A DNA stretch of 14,255 nt from Prevotella sp. UBA3837 (GCA_002392835.1 DGHX01000169.1:1-14255); one strand, 5' to 3'. Counted from the first letter of the stretch, positions 1 to 6,918 are shown. The notes: generated by a model not told the origin, from the letters alone. Numbers and translations: made by a program.

Positions 1-1
1 G

Positions 2-574
2 GAGCACAAGGAGGTGTGGCAGAGCTTCGTGGTGCTGGCTGTCATTCTGCTGTTTTTCGGCATCTATACGTTAGACCCCTACTATCGCGCCATCAAATAC
101 ATCATGCAATTAAACAACATGATACTCGTCTGCTACCTCGTATGGCGGGTTGAGACGTTAAGCGAACTGAACGTCACGTCCCCTGCAACAGTCATGGACG
201 GCGACGACCTTCCGCAAGCCATCCACGACCATATCGGCATATTGCTGCAGCAGCATTGCATCGACACCCAGCTCTACCTGCAACACGACCTGTCGCTCCA
301 GCAACTGGCCAAGGCCATCGGGACCAACCGCTACTATCTCAGCCAGTACTTCTCAAGCCAAGGCACAAACTACAATGCCTACATCAACAGTCAGCGCATC
401 GACCACTTCATGAGCCTCTACCGCAAGGCTGTCGCCGCCCAGCAGTCCTTCACCGCCCAGCAGCTGGCCTTGGAGAGTGGCTTCCACAATTACCGCACTT
501 TCAGCAATGCCTTCAAGCACCAGACGGGACAGACCGTGACTGGCTGGATGAAGGGCCTGGCAAAGGCTGGGTGA
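2..574 (+). CDS. AraC-family regulator with membrane segments, 3' part
   Basis: The reading frame is open to the left edge, so the start lies outside the window and only about the last 190 residues are visible. Near the visible start are two hydrophobic stretches (SFVVLAVILLFFGIYTL and IMQLNNMILVCYLVWRV) that look like membrane helices. They are followed by a linker and a C-terminal AraC-type double helix-turn-helix: LSLQQLAKAIGTNRYYLSQY is the first HTH, and LALESGFHNYRTFSNAFKHQ is the second with the typical GF-x(4)-F-x(2)-AFK signature. Membrane-anchored AraC proteins of this layout are common in Bacteroidales. The target is unknown; the next gene downstream, the amidohydrolase, is separated by a terminator and so is not in the same operon. 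The family call is firm; the role is not. Confidence 0.85.
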   Translation, partial: EHKEVWQSFVVLAVILLFFGIYTLDPYYRAIKYIMQLNNMILVCYLVWRVETLSELNVTSPATVMDGDDLPQAIHDHIGILLQQHCIDTQLYLQHDLSLQQLAKAIGTNRYYLSQYFSSQGTNYNAYINSQRIDHFMSLYRKAVAAQQSFTAQQLALESGFHNYRTFSNAFKHQTGQTVTGWMKGLAKAG

Positions 575-619
575 GTGCTGAAGTGGATAAATCTGCAAAA
601 ATACAGGTAAAATCTGCAA

Positions 620-656
620 GAATCACGGCTTCCAATACGAGCCGTGATTCTTTTTT
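620..656 (+). terminator. Rho-independent terminator after the AraC gene
   Basis: A perfect 11-bp stem (GAATCACGGCT at 620-630 pairs with AGCCGTGATTC at 640-650) encloses a 9-nt loop and is followed directly by six T's (651-656). It sits 45 nt after the AraC stop codon and should end that transcript before the amidohydrolase promoter. Confidence 0.9.
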
Positions 657-669
657 GAGGTGAAAATAC

Positions 670-677
670 TACCTTTG
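670..677 (+). promoter_or_regulatory. Bacteroidota -7 box (TACCTTTG) before the amidohydrolase
   Basis: TACCTTTG fits the Bacteroidota -7 consensus TAnnTTTG and lies 68 nt before the amidohydrolase start, just past the terminator. No well-spaced -33 TTTG is visible: the nearest, at 654-657, is only 12 nt away. The assignment therefore rests on the -7 box and position alone. Confidence 0.5.
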
Positions 678-745
678 CCTACTGAATTCATGTCATCATG
701 AGTAATAAACCATAATAATAATTCGTATTAACAAAAACAAAGCAA

Positions 746-2509
746 ATGAAAAAAAAGAGCTTAATGAAGAAGATGCTACCATGCATCGCAGCAGGTGTAC
801 TTGTAGGCTGCACGAGTTCGGACAACTCTGTCAAGGATGACACACCTCCGGTCAAGGACGGCGCCGACCTCGTGGTCTATGGCAAGATTTTCACTTCTGA
901 GGACAACAAGATTGTAGAAGCCTTCGCCGTGAAAGACGGCAAGTACGTCTATGTGGGCGACAAGGCAGGAGCCGAAGCCTATATCGAGAAGGGCAAGACC
1001 GAAGTGGTGGACTACACTGGCAAGGGCCTCGTGATGTCTGGCTGCGGCAACGGGCACTCCCACTATATGCTGGGGTATGCCCTCAAGACCATCGGCACGA
1101 TGATCACTCTACAGGATAACTCAGAAAAACTGCTCAAAGAAATCGTGCCCGCCGCCGTCAAGAAGGCAAGGGCTGAAGGAGCCACATCCATCTTCGCCCA
1201 GGGCTGGCGCCTGCAGACACTTGAGCCTAACGTGCCTACCCGTGAGGACCTGGATGCCATCTGTAGCGATATACCCATATACCTGCTCGATGAGGAGTGC
1301 CACAAGGCACTGGCCAACACCATCCTGCTGAAGAAGGCCGGCATCATCAAGGAAGACGGCACTGCAGGCAGGACTGAATTGCGCGGCGGTGAGATCGTGA
1401 CAGATGCCAACGGCATGCCTACGGGTCTGCTGAAAGAGCAAGCCCAGACCTATGTGCGCCAGTTCCTGGACAATGACAACCTCTATACCCTCGACAGGGC
1501 CACAGCCAATCTGGCTGAGATCGAGCAGTACATGCACTCAGTGGGTTACACGATGTACCACGGGGGCTGGGGTAACTATTTCGTCAACACCAATTACTAC
1601 GAGGCCTGCCAGCAGCTGGACAATGCCGGCAAGCTGCACTTCGTGGTGGGTCTGCCCTACGAGATTGAGAGCTGGATGGATATGGACGAGGCCCTGGCCA
1701 GAGCCGTTGATGCCAAGAAATTCGCATCGAAGCGCGTCTTGCCGAGATGGATCAAGCTGCTCTACGACGGCGGGGTTGAAGCAGGAACGGGAATCGTGGA
1801 CCCGCTCTATCCCGACGGGCATCAGGGCATAGCCAACTGGACGGAAGAGGAAGTGACGGAGCTGACGCGCAAGGCTAATGCACAAGGCCTGACAATCCAC
1901 ATACACGTGATGGGAAACAAGGGTGTCAATCAAGTGGTCAACGCCTTCGTCAATGGTGGAAAGGACGAGATGCGCAACACGCTGGTTCATGTGCGTAACG
2001 TCGATGAGGCCGATTACAAACGCATGGCAGAGCATAACATCTACGTCACCTCGGGCGTCACCTGGCATCACGCTATGACAGGGCTGGCCGACATCCTTCG
2101 CGATCGTGGCATGACTCCAATAGGTCAGGAGGACAAGTCTTATCCTTTTAAGTCATTCTTCGACAACAACGTTCCCGTGACCATCCACTCAGACTATCCT
2201 GCACTGAGCGGCAGTCCCGACGACCCGTTCGGCATCATGGAGATTGCCGTGACAGGCGTACTTTGGTCTGAAAACGGTACTCCTTGGTGGCCTGAAGAAC
2301 TCGCCACACGCGAACAGACTCTCGAAGCCATGACCATCAACGTGGCCAAGCAGATGTTCATCGAGGATGAGCGAGGCAGTATCAGCACGGGCAAGTATGC
2401 CGACTTCCTCCTTCTTAATCAGGACGTGCTGACCTGTCCGGTGAATGAGATTCACTCCACCAAGCCCGTAGCCACCTACTTCGAGGGCAAGAAGGTATTC
2501 TCGATGTAG
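746..2509 (+). CDS. Lipoprotein amidohydrolase (Amidohydro_3 / YtcJ-like)
   Basis: This is a predicted metal-dependent hydrolase of the amidohydrolase superfamily, YtcJ-like branch, anchored as a lipoprotein. Residues 1-22 form a lipoprotein signal ending in the lipobox LVGC (Cys22), and the following TSSDNSVKDD is acidic, as in Bacteroidota surface-exported lipoproteins. Metal-site candidates are His104 and His106 (GHSHY), His387 in HVMGN (the family HAIGD position), His415 (LVHVRNV) and Asp483 in HSDYP (the usual SDxP). The C-terminal GKYADFLLL and YFEGKKVFSM segments are the returning strands of the small beta domain. At 587 aa the length is normal. The segment before the HxH is SGCGNG instead of the usual PGFxDxH. 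The start ATG follows an A-rich leader without a Shine-Dalgarno, normal for Bacteroidota. It is monocistronic; the substrate cannot be predicted. Confidence 0.88.
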   Translation: MKKKSLMKKMLPCIAAGVLVGCTSSDNSVKDDTPPVKDGADLVVYGKIFTSEDNKIVEAFAVKDGKYVYVGDKAGAEAYIEKGKTEVVDYTGKGLVMSGCGNGHSHYMLGYALKTIGTMITLQDNSEKLLKEIVPAAVKKARAEGATSIFAQGWRLQTLEPNVPTREDLDAICSDIPIYLLDEECHKALANTILLKKAGIIKEDGTAGRTELRGGEIVTDANGMPTGLLKEQAQTYVRQFLDNDNLYTLDRATANLAEIEQYMHSVGYTMYHGGWGNYFVNTNYYEACQQLDNAGKLHFVVGLPYEIESWMDMDEALARAVDAKKFASKRVLPRWIKLLYDGGVEAGTGIVDPLYPDGHQGIANWTEEEVTELTRKANAQGLTIHIHVMGNKGVNQVVNAFVNGGKDEMRNTLVHVRNVDEADYKRMAEHNIYVTSGVTWHHAMTGLADILRDRGMTPIGQEDKSYPFKSFFDNNVPVTIHSDYPALSGSPDDPFGIMEIAVTGVLWSENGTPWWPEELATREQTLEAMTINVAKQMFIEDERGSISTGKYADFLLLNQDVLTCPVNEIHSTKPVATYFEGKKVFSM

Positions 2510-2536
2510 CATCGAATAATTAGTCAAATTAGTCAC

Positions 2537-2590
2537 TGGGACAGGTACTTGGGTATGATGACTGCTATGACCCAGGTGCCTGTCCCCATG
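2537..2590. repeat. REP-like palindrome, GGGACAGG family
   Basis: GGGACAGGTACTTGGGT (about 2538-2554) is the near-exact reverse complement of ACCCAGGTGCCTGTCCC (about 2570-2586), with 15 of 17 positions matching and both differences being transitions. The loop is about 15 nt. It lies 30 nt past the amidohydrolase stop, between convergent genes. The GGGGACAGGCACC word is typical of short dispersed palindromes in many bacteria that are linked to REP-associated tyrosine transposases. No such transposase is in the window. The palindrome could also serve as a bidirectional terminator. Confidence 0.65.
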
Positions 2591-2594
2591 ACTA
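2575..2594. repeat. 20-bp direct repeat, left copy
   Basis: GGTGCCTGTCCCCATGACTA here recurs without a mismatch at 2780-2799. This copy overlaps the right arm of the REP-like palindrome. Together the two copies bracket a FISUMP gene fragment. Confidence 0.85.
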
Positions 2595-2599
2595 TGCGT

Positions 2600-2794
2600 A
2601 GCGGGCAGGAAGATGCTCTTGTCGGTGTAGCCAACTTTCTTGCTGGTCACGATGACACCTGCCACGTTCGAACCGTCGCCTTTGTAGTCGGTAGTCCACG
2701 TCCATGTGCAGTTGTCCTCGTTGAGCAGTTCTTCCCACTCGGCCTTAGTCGGAATGCGCCACATGCCGCCCCAGTTCCGGGTGCCTGTCCCCAT
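2600..2794 (-). pseudogene. FISUMP-domain gene fragment
   Basis: Translated on the minus strand, residues 7-65 of this frame (NWGGMWRIPTKAEWEELL, CTWTWTTDYKGDG, GVIVTSKKVGYTDKSIFLPA) match the conserved core of the FISUMP (Fibrobacter succinogenes major paralogous) domain found in Bacteroidota surface lipoproteins. The similarity stops at FLPA, where real domains continue with GYR and further strands. The frame then runs into repeat sequence and the antisense of the amidohydrolase. There is no signal peptide, and the only start codon comes from the flanking 20-bp repeat. It is best read as a captured or leftover gene piece, not a working gene. Confidence 0.75.
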
Positions 2795-2799
2795 GACTA
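2780..2799. repeat. 20-bp direct repeat, right copy
   Basis: This is a perfect second copy of GGTGCCTGTCCCCATGACTA (first at 2575-2594). It ends 7 nt before the stop codon of the lipoprotein gene at 2807 and supplies the apparent ATG of the FISUMP fragment. Confidence 0.85.
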
Positions 2800-2806
2800 A
2801 GGTGTC

Positions 2807-4450
2807 TTACTGCGGATAGATGAGCGGGCTGGTGTAGAGATAAGTGTCGCCGCCGTTCTGATAGTTCTTGCCATCGTAATAGACCGTGCCGCCGATGGTG
2901 ATGGTGCCGCAGCCGTTGCTGGTTGCTCCGAGTCCTATGCTGTAATTAGACATGTTACCAGGTTTTGCCGTCACCTTGGTCACAGTATTCTCGATGGTGA
3001 TGTCTCCACATCCTGATTGGTCGCCAGCGCCAATACCAGGTGCCCCCTGGCCGCCTGTTGCCTCAATGGTACCACCCTTGATGGTGATGTTGCCGCAGTT
3101 GCCAGAACCAGCACTGCCGATGCCGGCACATCCGCTACCGCCGGTAGCGGTGATGGTACCACTTTCTATCACGATATCGCCACAGGCAATCTTGTTACCT
3201 GCGCCAATGCCTGCTCCATAGCCGTTGCTACTGGCATCGAGCGAGCCCGTTCCTGTGATGGTCAGTGTCTTTCCTGCAGGGATATAGATGCCGGGATACT
3301 CTTCTTCAAACCCCCTGGCGGTGTTTGTCCCTTCCAGTATGATAGTCGCATTGCCTTCGCAAGTGATGCCTGCCCATGGATATTTGTCTCCATATTCGCC
3401 TTTAGTACCATCTATGGTGAGCCCGTTAAGTGTCACCGTAGCACCGTCTGCTATTGATACTTTTATTTTCTGATCCAGTTCACCCATCAGGATATCACCG
3501 TCTTTGGCCACATAGTCTTCAGTCAACGTTGCGAGATTCACCTTGGGTTCTCTCATCTTCACTGTAATGCTGTAGTACACGCCATTTTCGAATGTCACGT
3601 CGGTTTTCTCGTAGGTGTATTTGACGTCGTTTTCGTCAATGGCTGTCAGGGTGAACTTTGTGTTCGTAGAGTACGATCTGATGGCTGCGTAGATTTCGCT
3701 TGTTGGTGAGGCTGGCGTGATGGTCAGAGGACCTTCTTTTTCAGAACTGCCATCGTAGCCACGACTCTGACAGATGTTGTCCACATCGACGGTTCCGGGA
3801 TGGCGGATGCCACTAATGGTGAGGGTCTTTGCTTTGATGGGGTTGCCTGTCTCCTTATCCACGAGATTGAACTTCACGATGGACTGCAAGCTCTCGAAAG
3901 TAAGGCCTCCGGGAACGGTGACTGTCTTGTTCTCTTCATCAACAGTGAACTCGCCGGACCTATCCCAACGGACAAAAGCCGAAGCGTAGTCGTACTTCTT
4001 CTCTATGGAGTTTGCTTCAGAGAGCAACACGCCCGTCTGCCCCTGATAGTCCGCGGTGGCACTGTGCAGGTAGAACGAGATGTTACGCTTGTGCGTGGGT
4101 GCTTTGTCGAGCGTTCCGCTGAGCGTGGCCTTCGTCGGATCTTCTGCATCAGGCGTGGCAGTGAGTGTGCCGAGGATATAAAATGCATACGGAGAATTGT
4201 CTTCCTGCTGCACTACATCGACCTTTTCACCTTCGTCCCACTTCACTTTGAGCGTGTTTCCATCGAGGTTCAGACCGCGGGTCATGGCCTCGTTATCGCC
4301 CTTAGTGGCCTGGATGGTCATGGTGTACACTTTCTGCTCCGTGGGGTTCACGGGCTTTTCTTCTATAATGTTGTCGTCGCTGGAGCATGCAGTAAACACT
4401 GCGGCCGATGCTATGAGCAGGGCGGCCAATGAAAGGATGTTCTTCTTCAT
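2807..4450 (-). CDS. Surface lipoprotein A, fimbrillin-like N-part and Gly-rich repeats
   Basis: A 547-aa predicted outer-surface lipoprotein. The signal peptide ends in FTAC (Cys22), followed by SSDDN, an acidic export-type sequence. Roughly residues 30-300 (TMTIQATKGD, TRGLNLDGNTLKVKWDEGEKV, SIVKFNLVDK) resemble the Mfa/fimbrillin-like beta-sandwich family. Residues from about 317 carry a DGATVTL segment, then about 403-523 hold Gly-rich repeats of roughly 26-28 aa (CGDIVIESGTITATGG, CGNITIKGGTIEATGG, GAGIGAG), which should stack as a beta-solenoid. The ATG at 4450 is preferred over an upstream in-frame start at 4495 because it begins the signal peptide and has an AAGGAGG 8 nt upstream (4459-4465); the upstream codons belong to the small ORF at 4464-4598 in another frame. 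It is a paralog of the gene at 4787-6559. Ligand and role (adhesin, pilus tip or glycan binding) are unknown. Confidence 0.85.
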   Translation of the reverse strand: MKKNILSLAALLIASAAVFTACSSDDNIIEEKPVNPTEQKVYTMTIQATKGDNEAMTRGLNLDGNTLKVKWDEGEKVDVVQQEDNSPYAFYILGTLTATPDAEDPTKATLSGTLDKAPTHKRNISFYLHSATADYQGQTGVLLSEANSIEKKYDYASAFVRWDRSGEFTVDEENKTVTVPGGLTFESLQSIVKFNLVDKETGNPIKAKTLTISGIRHPGTVDVDNICQSRGYDGSSEKEGPLTITPASPTSEIYAAIRSYSTNTKFTLTAIDENDVKYTYEKTDVTFENGVYYSITVKMREPKVNLATLTEDYVAKDGDILMGELDQKIKVSIADGATVTLNGLTIDGTKGEYGDKYPWAGITCEGNATIILEGTNTARGFEEEYPGIYIPAGKTLTITGTGSLDASSNGYGAGIGAGNKIACGDIVIESGTITATGGSGCAGIGSAGSGNCGNITIKGGTIEATGGQGAPGIGAGDQSGCGDITIENTVTKVTAKPGNMSNYSIGLGATSNGCGTITIGGTVYYDGKNYQNGGDTYLYTSPLIYPQ

Positions 4451-4458
4451 TGTCGAGT

Positions 4459-4466
4459 CCTCCTTA
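4459..4466 (-). promoter_or_regulatory. Stop codon overlapping Shine-Dalgarno (TAAGGAGG)
   Basis: The TAA stop of the small ORF (4464-4466) and the AAGGAGG ribosome binding site of lipoprotein A (4459-4465) share bases, with 8 nt to the lipoprotein ATG. This geometry favours re-initiation or translational coupling. A full-strength Shine-Dalgarno is unusual in Bacteroidota, where most genes have A-rich leaders. Confidence 0.8.
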
Positions 4467-4598
4467 TTCCCAATCTTCTTCTTGCGCCTCACCATAGCCC
4501 GAGCGCATGGACTGTACGCCGCTGCCTGCCATGAGGTGCTTCAGCTGTTGCAACTGGACGACTTTCATCGTCGGTCTCTGATAGTCTTTTCTTTTCAT
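4464..4598 (-). CDS. Small peptide 1 (44 aa), coupled to lipoprotein A
   Basis: A 44-aa ORF beginning MKRKDYQRPTMKVVQLQQ, continuing with HLMAGSGVQSMRSGYG and ending in the acidic tail EAQEEDWE. I do not recognise a named family, but it shares 34 of 44 residues with the ORF at 6573-6707 and clear N-terminal similarity with the one at 6919-7071, so the reading frame is conserved. It has no signal peptide or membrane segment. A lysine-rich start, a QQ-rich middle, a Gly-Ser (AGSG) hinge and an acidic Trp tail suggest a leader-plus-tail design. Its stop overlaps the ribosome binding site of lipoprotein A. It may be a coupling leader ORF, a small regulator or chaperone of its partner, or a peptide precursor; nothing seen decides between these. 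Confidence 0.7.
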   Translation of the reverse strand: MKRKDYQRPTMKVVQLQQLKHLMAGSGVQSMRSGYGEAQEEDWE

Positions 4599-4676
4599 GT
4601 TCTTGAATGTTTTGTTGGAATGTTTTATAAATGTGAGTTTAGATAATTGTTATTCCTTCCCGCTGTCGCCGCCCCC

Positions 4677-4723
4677 GCCGCTGTCGTCCGACGGGGACGA
4701 AAAAACAAGCCGGCTTCCCTTGG
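4677..4723. repeat. 47-bp dispersed repeat, copy 1
   Basis: This segment, GTCCGACGGGGACGA followed by A's and CAAGCCGGCTTCCCTTGG, matches 11088-11135 with five substitutions and one single-base indel. In the minus direction it ends with AAGCCGGCTTG and six T's, then TCGGAC. In one minus frame it leads into SDDSGGGGDSGKE and a stop, which resembles the tail of a small-peptide ORF, but no proper start is present. It may act as a weak terminator for the lipoprotein B gene. Confidence 0.65.
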
Positions 4724-4725
4724 GC

Positions 4726-4752
4726 CTCACAAAGTGTCAGACACCTTGTGAG
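4726..4752. repeat. REP-like palindrome with GTGTCAGACAC core
   Basis: CTCACAAAGTGT (4726-4737), loop CAG, then ACACCTTGTGAG (4741-4752): 11 of 12 pairs match, with one A-C mismatch directly outside the 4-bp inner stem. It lies 35 nt past the stop of lipoprotein B. The element at 6755-6787 has the same plan (mismatch position, 4-bp inner stem, CAG loop) with different arms. Confidence 0.75.
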
Positions 4753-4786
4753 CTGTGTGAGCTTAAATTCACAAAATACAATAATA

Positions 4787-6559
4787 TCATAAATTTGCCG
4801 GCCAGGTAAAGGTCTCAGCCTTCAGCGCGTTCTCCAGCTCCTCGCTGGCCCAGGCTTTGGTCGTGCCGTCGTAGTATTTGGTGTCGCCGATGGTAATGGT
4901 GCCGCAGGTGTTCGTGCCGACGACATTATTGTAGCCGAGGCCGATGCTGTAGGGCGCATTGCTGCCCTTGGTGGCGGTGACCGTGGCTTGGCTGCTGATG
5001 GTGATGTTGCCACAATGGCTGTTCAGACCACAGCCGATGCCGGCCGCTCCTTGTCCGCCCGTGGCGGTGACGGTGCCGCCAGTGATGGTGATGTTGCCGC
5101 AACGGGCAGAATATTCATTGCCAGCGCCGATGCCGGCCGCTCCTTGTCCGCCCGTGGCGGTGACGGTTCCGCCGGTGATGGTGATATTGCCGCAAATATG
5201 CTCGTTGCAACTGCCGATGCCCGCTGAACTCTTATGGCCAATGGCAGTGATGTTGCCGCTCTCGATGCGGATATTGCCACAGTCATTGTTGATGCGTCCA
5301 CCGATGCCAGAGCCACTTTCTATTTGACTCGTCGTCTGATTACCATTTTTGTCAGTACGTATGTAAATGCCTTGGTTAGACTTGGCTTCGAGCGAGCCGC
5401 TGCCACCGATGGTGAGCGTCTTGCCCACTGGCACGGAGATGCCGGGCTGGAAATGGTAGAAGCCGCACACGCTGTTGTCGCCCTTGAGGACGATGGTTGC
5501 GTCGCCCTCGCAGGTGAGGCCTGCCCAGTCGTAGTCTTCATGGTCACGGCCTTCGATAGTGACCTCCTGAAGGGTGACGGTGGCTCCGTCGGTGATGGAT
5601 ATCTTAACGTAAACGTCTTCAGGAAGTGTACCCGTCAGCACGTCGCCATTGACGGCTTTGTAGGGTTCAGAGAGATTAGAGAGATCAATAGTGGCGGGCT
5701 GCTGTTTCGTCATCTGCACCTTCACCTCGTAGTATTTGCCACAAAGGAAGGTGACTTCACTACGGTCATAGGTATATACATCGCCCGTGGCCGTGAAGGC
5801 CTTCAAGTGGTAGTCGAGCTCTGCGTCATCTGAGTTGACGGCTACGTACAAAGCATTGGTTGGCGAAACTGGTTCTACGAAAATTATTTCAGAAGGGCCA
5901 TCGACCTCGAGCCTTGTGACATTCATGGGTGTCGTGGCGTCGGCTTTGTCAACGAGGGTGAACTTCACGATGGCCTGCTCGCTTTCAAGGGTGATGCCGC
6001 CCTCGATGGTGACGAGGTAGTATTCGTCATTCTGTTCGTCGCCATCTGGATCTTTCTCTACGCTTGTCTTGATTTTGCCGGACTCTGCCTCCACGGTACA
6101 CGAGGCGTAGTCGAAGTTCTCCTCGATGCTGTTCTCGCCGTCCTTGCTGAGCAGCACGCCCGATTGCCGCGAGTAGTCGCGACTGGTGGAGTGCAGGTGG
6201 AACTCTATGTCCTCTTCAGGGTCTAACTCGTCCAACTCGCCTGTCAGCGTGGCTTTCGTCGGGTCGTTGGGATCGGGTGTGGCGGTCAGCGTGCCGAGCT
6301 CATCATCGCCTTGCATGACGATGACCTCTTCGCCCTCGTTCCACTTCACGCTGAGCGTCTTGCCGTCGAGCGAGAGTCCGCGGGTGGCGGCAGCGTCGCC
6401 CTTTGAGGCCTGCACGGTCATGGTGTAGGTCTTCGGCGCCGTGGGGTTCACGGGCTGTGCATTCTGTATCTCGTTGTCGTCGCTCGAACAGGCGGCGAGG
6501 GTGGCCGATGCGATGAGCAGGGCGGCCAAGGTCTTGATGTTTGTCATCATCTTCTTCAT
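4787..6559 (-). CDS. Surface lipoprotein B, fimbrillin-like N-part and Gly-rich repeats
   Basis: A 590-aa paralog of lipoprotein A. The signal peptide ends in LAAC (Cys24) and is followed by SSDDN. The N-terminal part (TMTVQASKGD, ATRGLSLDGKTLSVKWNEGE, AIVKFTLVDK) resembles the Mfa/fimbrillin-like family. After a DGATVTL segment near residue 303, residues about 386-560 carry Gly-rich repeats of 28-31 aa based on CGNITITGGTVTATGGQGAA and GIG, predicted to form a beta-solenoid. Two neighbouring repeats are nearly identical in DNA (5041-5102 and 5134-5195, 3 differences in 62 nt), a sign of recent duplication. The start at 6559 begins the signal peptide and has AAGGAGA 9 nt upstream; an in-frame start at 6604 would only add residues from the small-ORF region. 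It ends in FTWPANL. The function is presumed surface binding and is not proven. Confidence 0.85.
   Translation of the reverse strand: MKKMMTNIKTLAALLIASATLAACSSDDNEIQNAQPVNPTAPKTYTMTVQASKGDAAATRGLSLDGKTLSVKWNEGEEVIVMQGDDELGTLTATPDPNDPTKATLTGELDELDPEEDIEFHLHSTSRDYSRQSGVLLSKDGENSIEENFDYASCTVEAESGKIKTSVEKDPDGDEQNDEYYLVTIEGGITLESEQAIVKFTLVDKADATTPMNVTRLEVDGPSEIIFVEPVSPTNALYVAVNSDDAELDYHLKAFTATGDVYTYDRSEVTFLCGKYYEVKVQMTKQQPATIDLSNLSEPYKAVNGDVLTGTLPEDVYVKISITDGATVTLQEVTIEGRDHEDYDWAGLTCEGDATIVLKGDNSVCGFYHFQPGISVPVGKTLTIGGSGSLEAKSNQGIYIRTDKNGNQTTSQIESGSGIGGRINNDCGNIRIESGNITAIGHKSSAGIGSCNEHICGNITITGGTVTATGGQGAAGIGAGNEYSARCGNITITGGTVTATGGQGAAGIGCGLNSHCGNITISSQATVTATKGSNAPYSIGLGYNNVVGTNTCGTITIGDTKYYDGTTKAWASEELENALKAETFTWPANL
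5041..5195 (-). repeat. 93-bp tandem repeat inside lipoprotein B
   Basis: The 62-nt block at 5041-5102 recurs at 5134-5195, offset by 93 bp (31 codons), with only three base differences. It encodes the CGNITITGGTVTATGG unit twice. Since the period is a multiple of three, gain or loss of a unit keeps the frame. Confidence 0.85.
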
Positions 6560-6567
6560 AGTTGTGT

Positions 6568-6575
6568 TCTCCTTA
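6568..6575 (-). promoter_or_regulatory. Stop codon overlapping Shine-Dalgarno (TAAGGAGA)
   Basis: The TAA of small peptide 2 (6573-6575) shares bases with the AAGGAGA ribosome binding site (6568-6574) of lipoprotein B, whose ATG is at 6559. The arrangement repeats the one in front of lipoprotein A. Confidence 0.78.
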
Positions 6576-6707
6576 TTCCCAGGCTTCTTCTTCCGCAGTA
6601 CCATAGCCCGAGCGCATGGACTGTACGCCGCTGCCAGCCATCAGGTGCGTATGATGTTGCAACAGGACGACTTTCATCGTCGGTTTCTGATAGCCTTTTT
6701 TCTTCAT
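6573..6707 (-). CDS. Small peptide 2 (44 aa), coupled to lipoprotein B
   Basis: A 44-aa ORF: MKKKGYQKPTMKVVLLQHH, then HLMAGSGVQSMRSGYG and the tail TAEEEAWE. It matches small peptide 1 at 34 of 44 positions. Differences cluster at residues 15-20 and in the tail, while the KPTMKVV and LMAGSGVQSMRSGYG blocks are unchanged, as expected for a selected protein. It is followed by lipoprotein B with overlapping stop and ribosome binding site. The small ORF and lipoprotein gene were probably duplicated together. No known family is recognised and no function is assigned. Confidence 0.72.
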   Translation of the reverse strand: MKKKGYQKPTMKVVLLQHHTHLMAGSGVQSMRSGYGTAEEEAWE

Positions 6708-6754
6708 CTTCTTGAATTGTTTTTTAAGTTAAAAATGTGATTAATCGTCTGCAA

Positions 6755-6787
6755 GAGTGCACACAGGGTCAGACCCCGTGTGCACTC
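6755..6787. repeat. REP-like palindrome with GGGTCAGACCC core
   Basis: GAGTGCACACAGGGT (6755-6769), loop CAG, then ACCCCGTGTGCACTC (6773-6787): 14 of 15 pairs match. The one mismatch, A against C, is just outside the 4-bp inner stem, as in the element at 4726-4752. It lies between small peptides 3 and 2. GGTCAGACC words of this kind are frequent in REP-type dispersed elements. Confidence 0.78.
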
Positions 6788-6829
6788 GAAAAGTTGTCGT
6801 TTCCTCATCTCATAGTAGCACCGCTCACG

Positions 6830-6873
6830 GCAGAGAGGCTCGTTCCGGCGGAGCTCGTCCCTTCTCTCTCTGC
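6830..6873. other. Imperfect hairpin between small peptides 3 and 2
   Basis: GCAGAGAG (6830-6837) pairs with CTCTCTGC (6866-6873), and an inner GCTC/GAGC can also pair. No T-run follows on either strand, so a terminator role is doubtful. The rest of the gap 6788-6918 shows no gene. Confidence 0.35.
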
Positions 6874-6918
6874 TGATGGTTCTCATAGTCGGAAAGTATT
6901 AGTGGAGTTCTACATTAT

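Noticed and set aside
256..663. Second plus-strand frame overlapping the AraC gene
   Set aside because: A shadow frame rich in Pro/His/Arg with no family features; the AraC HTH frame explains the region.
2189..2599. Continuation of the FISUMP fragment frame to 2189
   Set aside because: Past FLPA the frame reads repeat DNA and then the antisense strand of the amidohydrolase gene; no domain similarity remains.
3800..4432. Plus-strand frame (210 codons) opposite lipoprotein A
   Set aside because: The minus strand has a signal peptide, lipobox, ribosome binding site and paralog; the plus-strand product has no family features.
4451..4495. N-terminal extension of lipoprotein A (start at 4495), and likewise 6560-6604 for lipoprotein B
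   Set aside because: These codons overlap the end of the small ORFs in another frame, would place basic residues before the signal peptide, and lack the Shine-Dalgarno that precedes the MKK starts.
5023..5330. CRISPR-like repeats in lipoprotein B
   Set aside because: The repeats have a codon-multiple period, encode a protein motif (CGNITI...GGTVTATGG) and have no unique spacers of even length.
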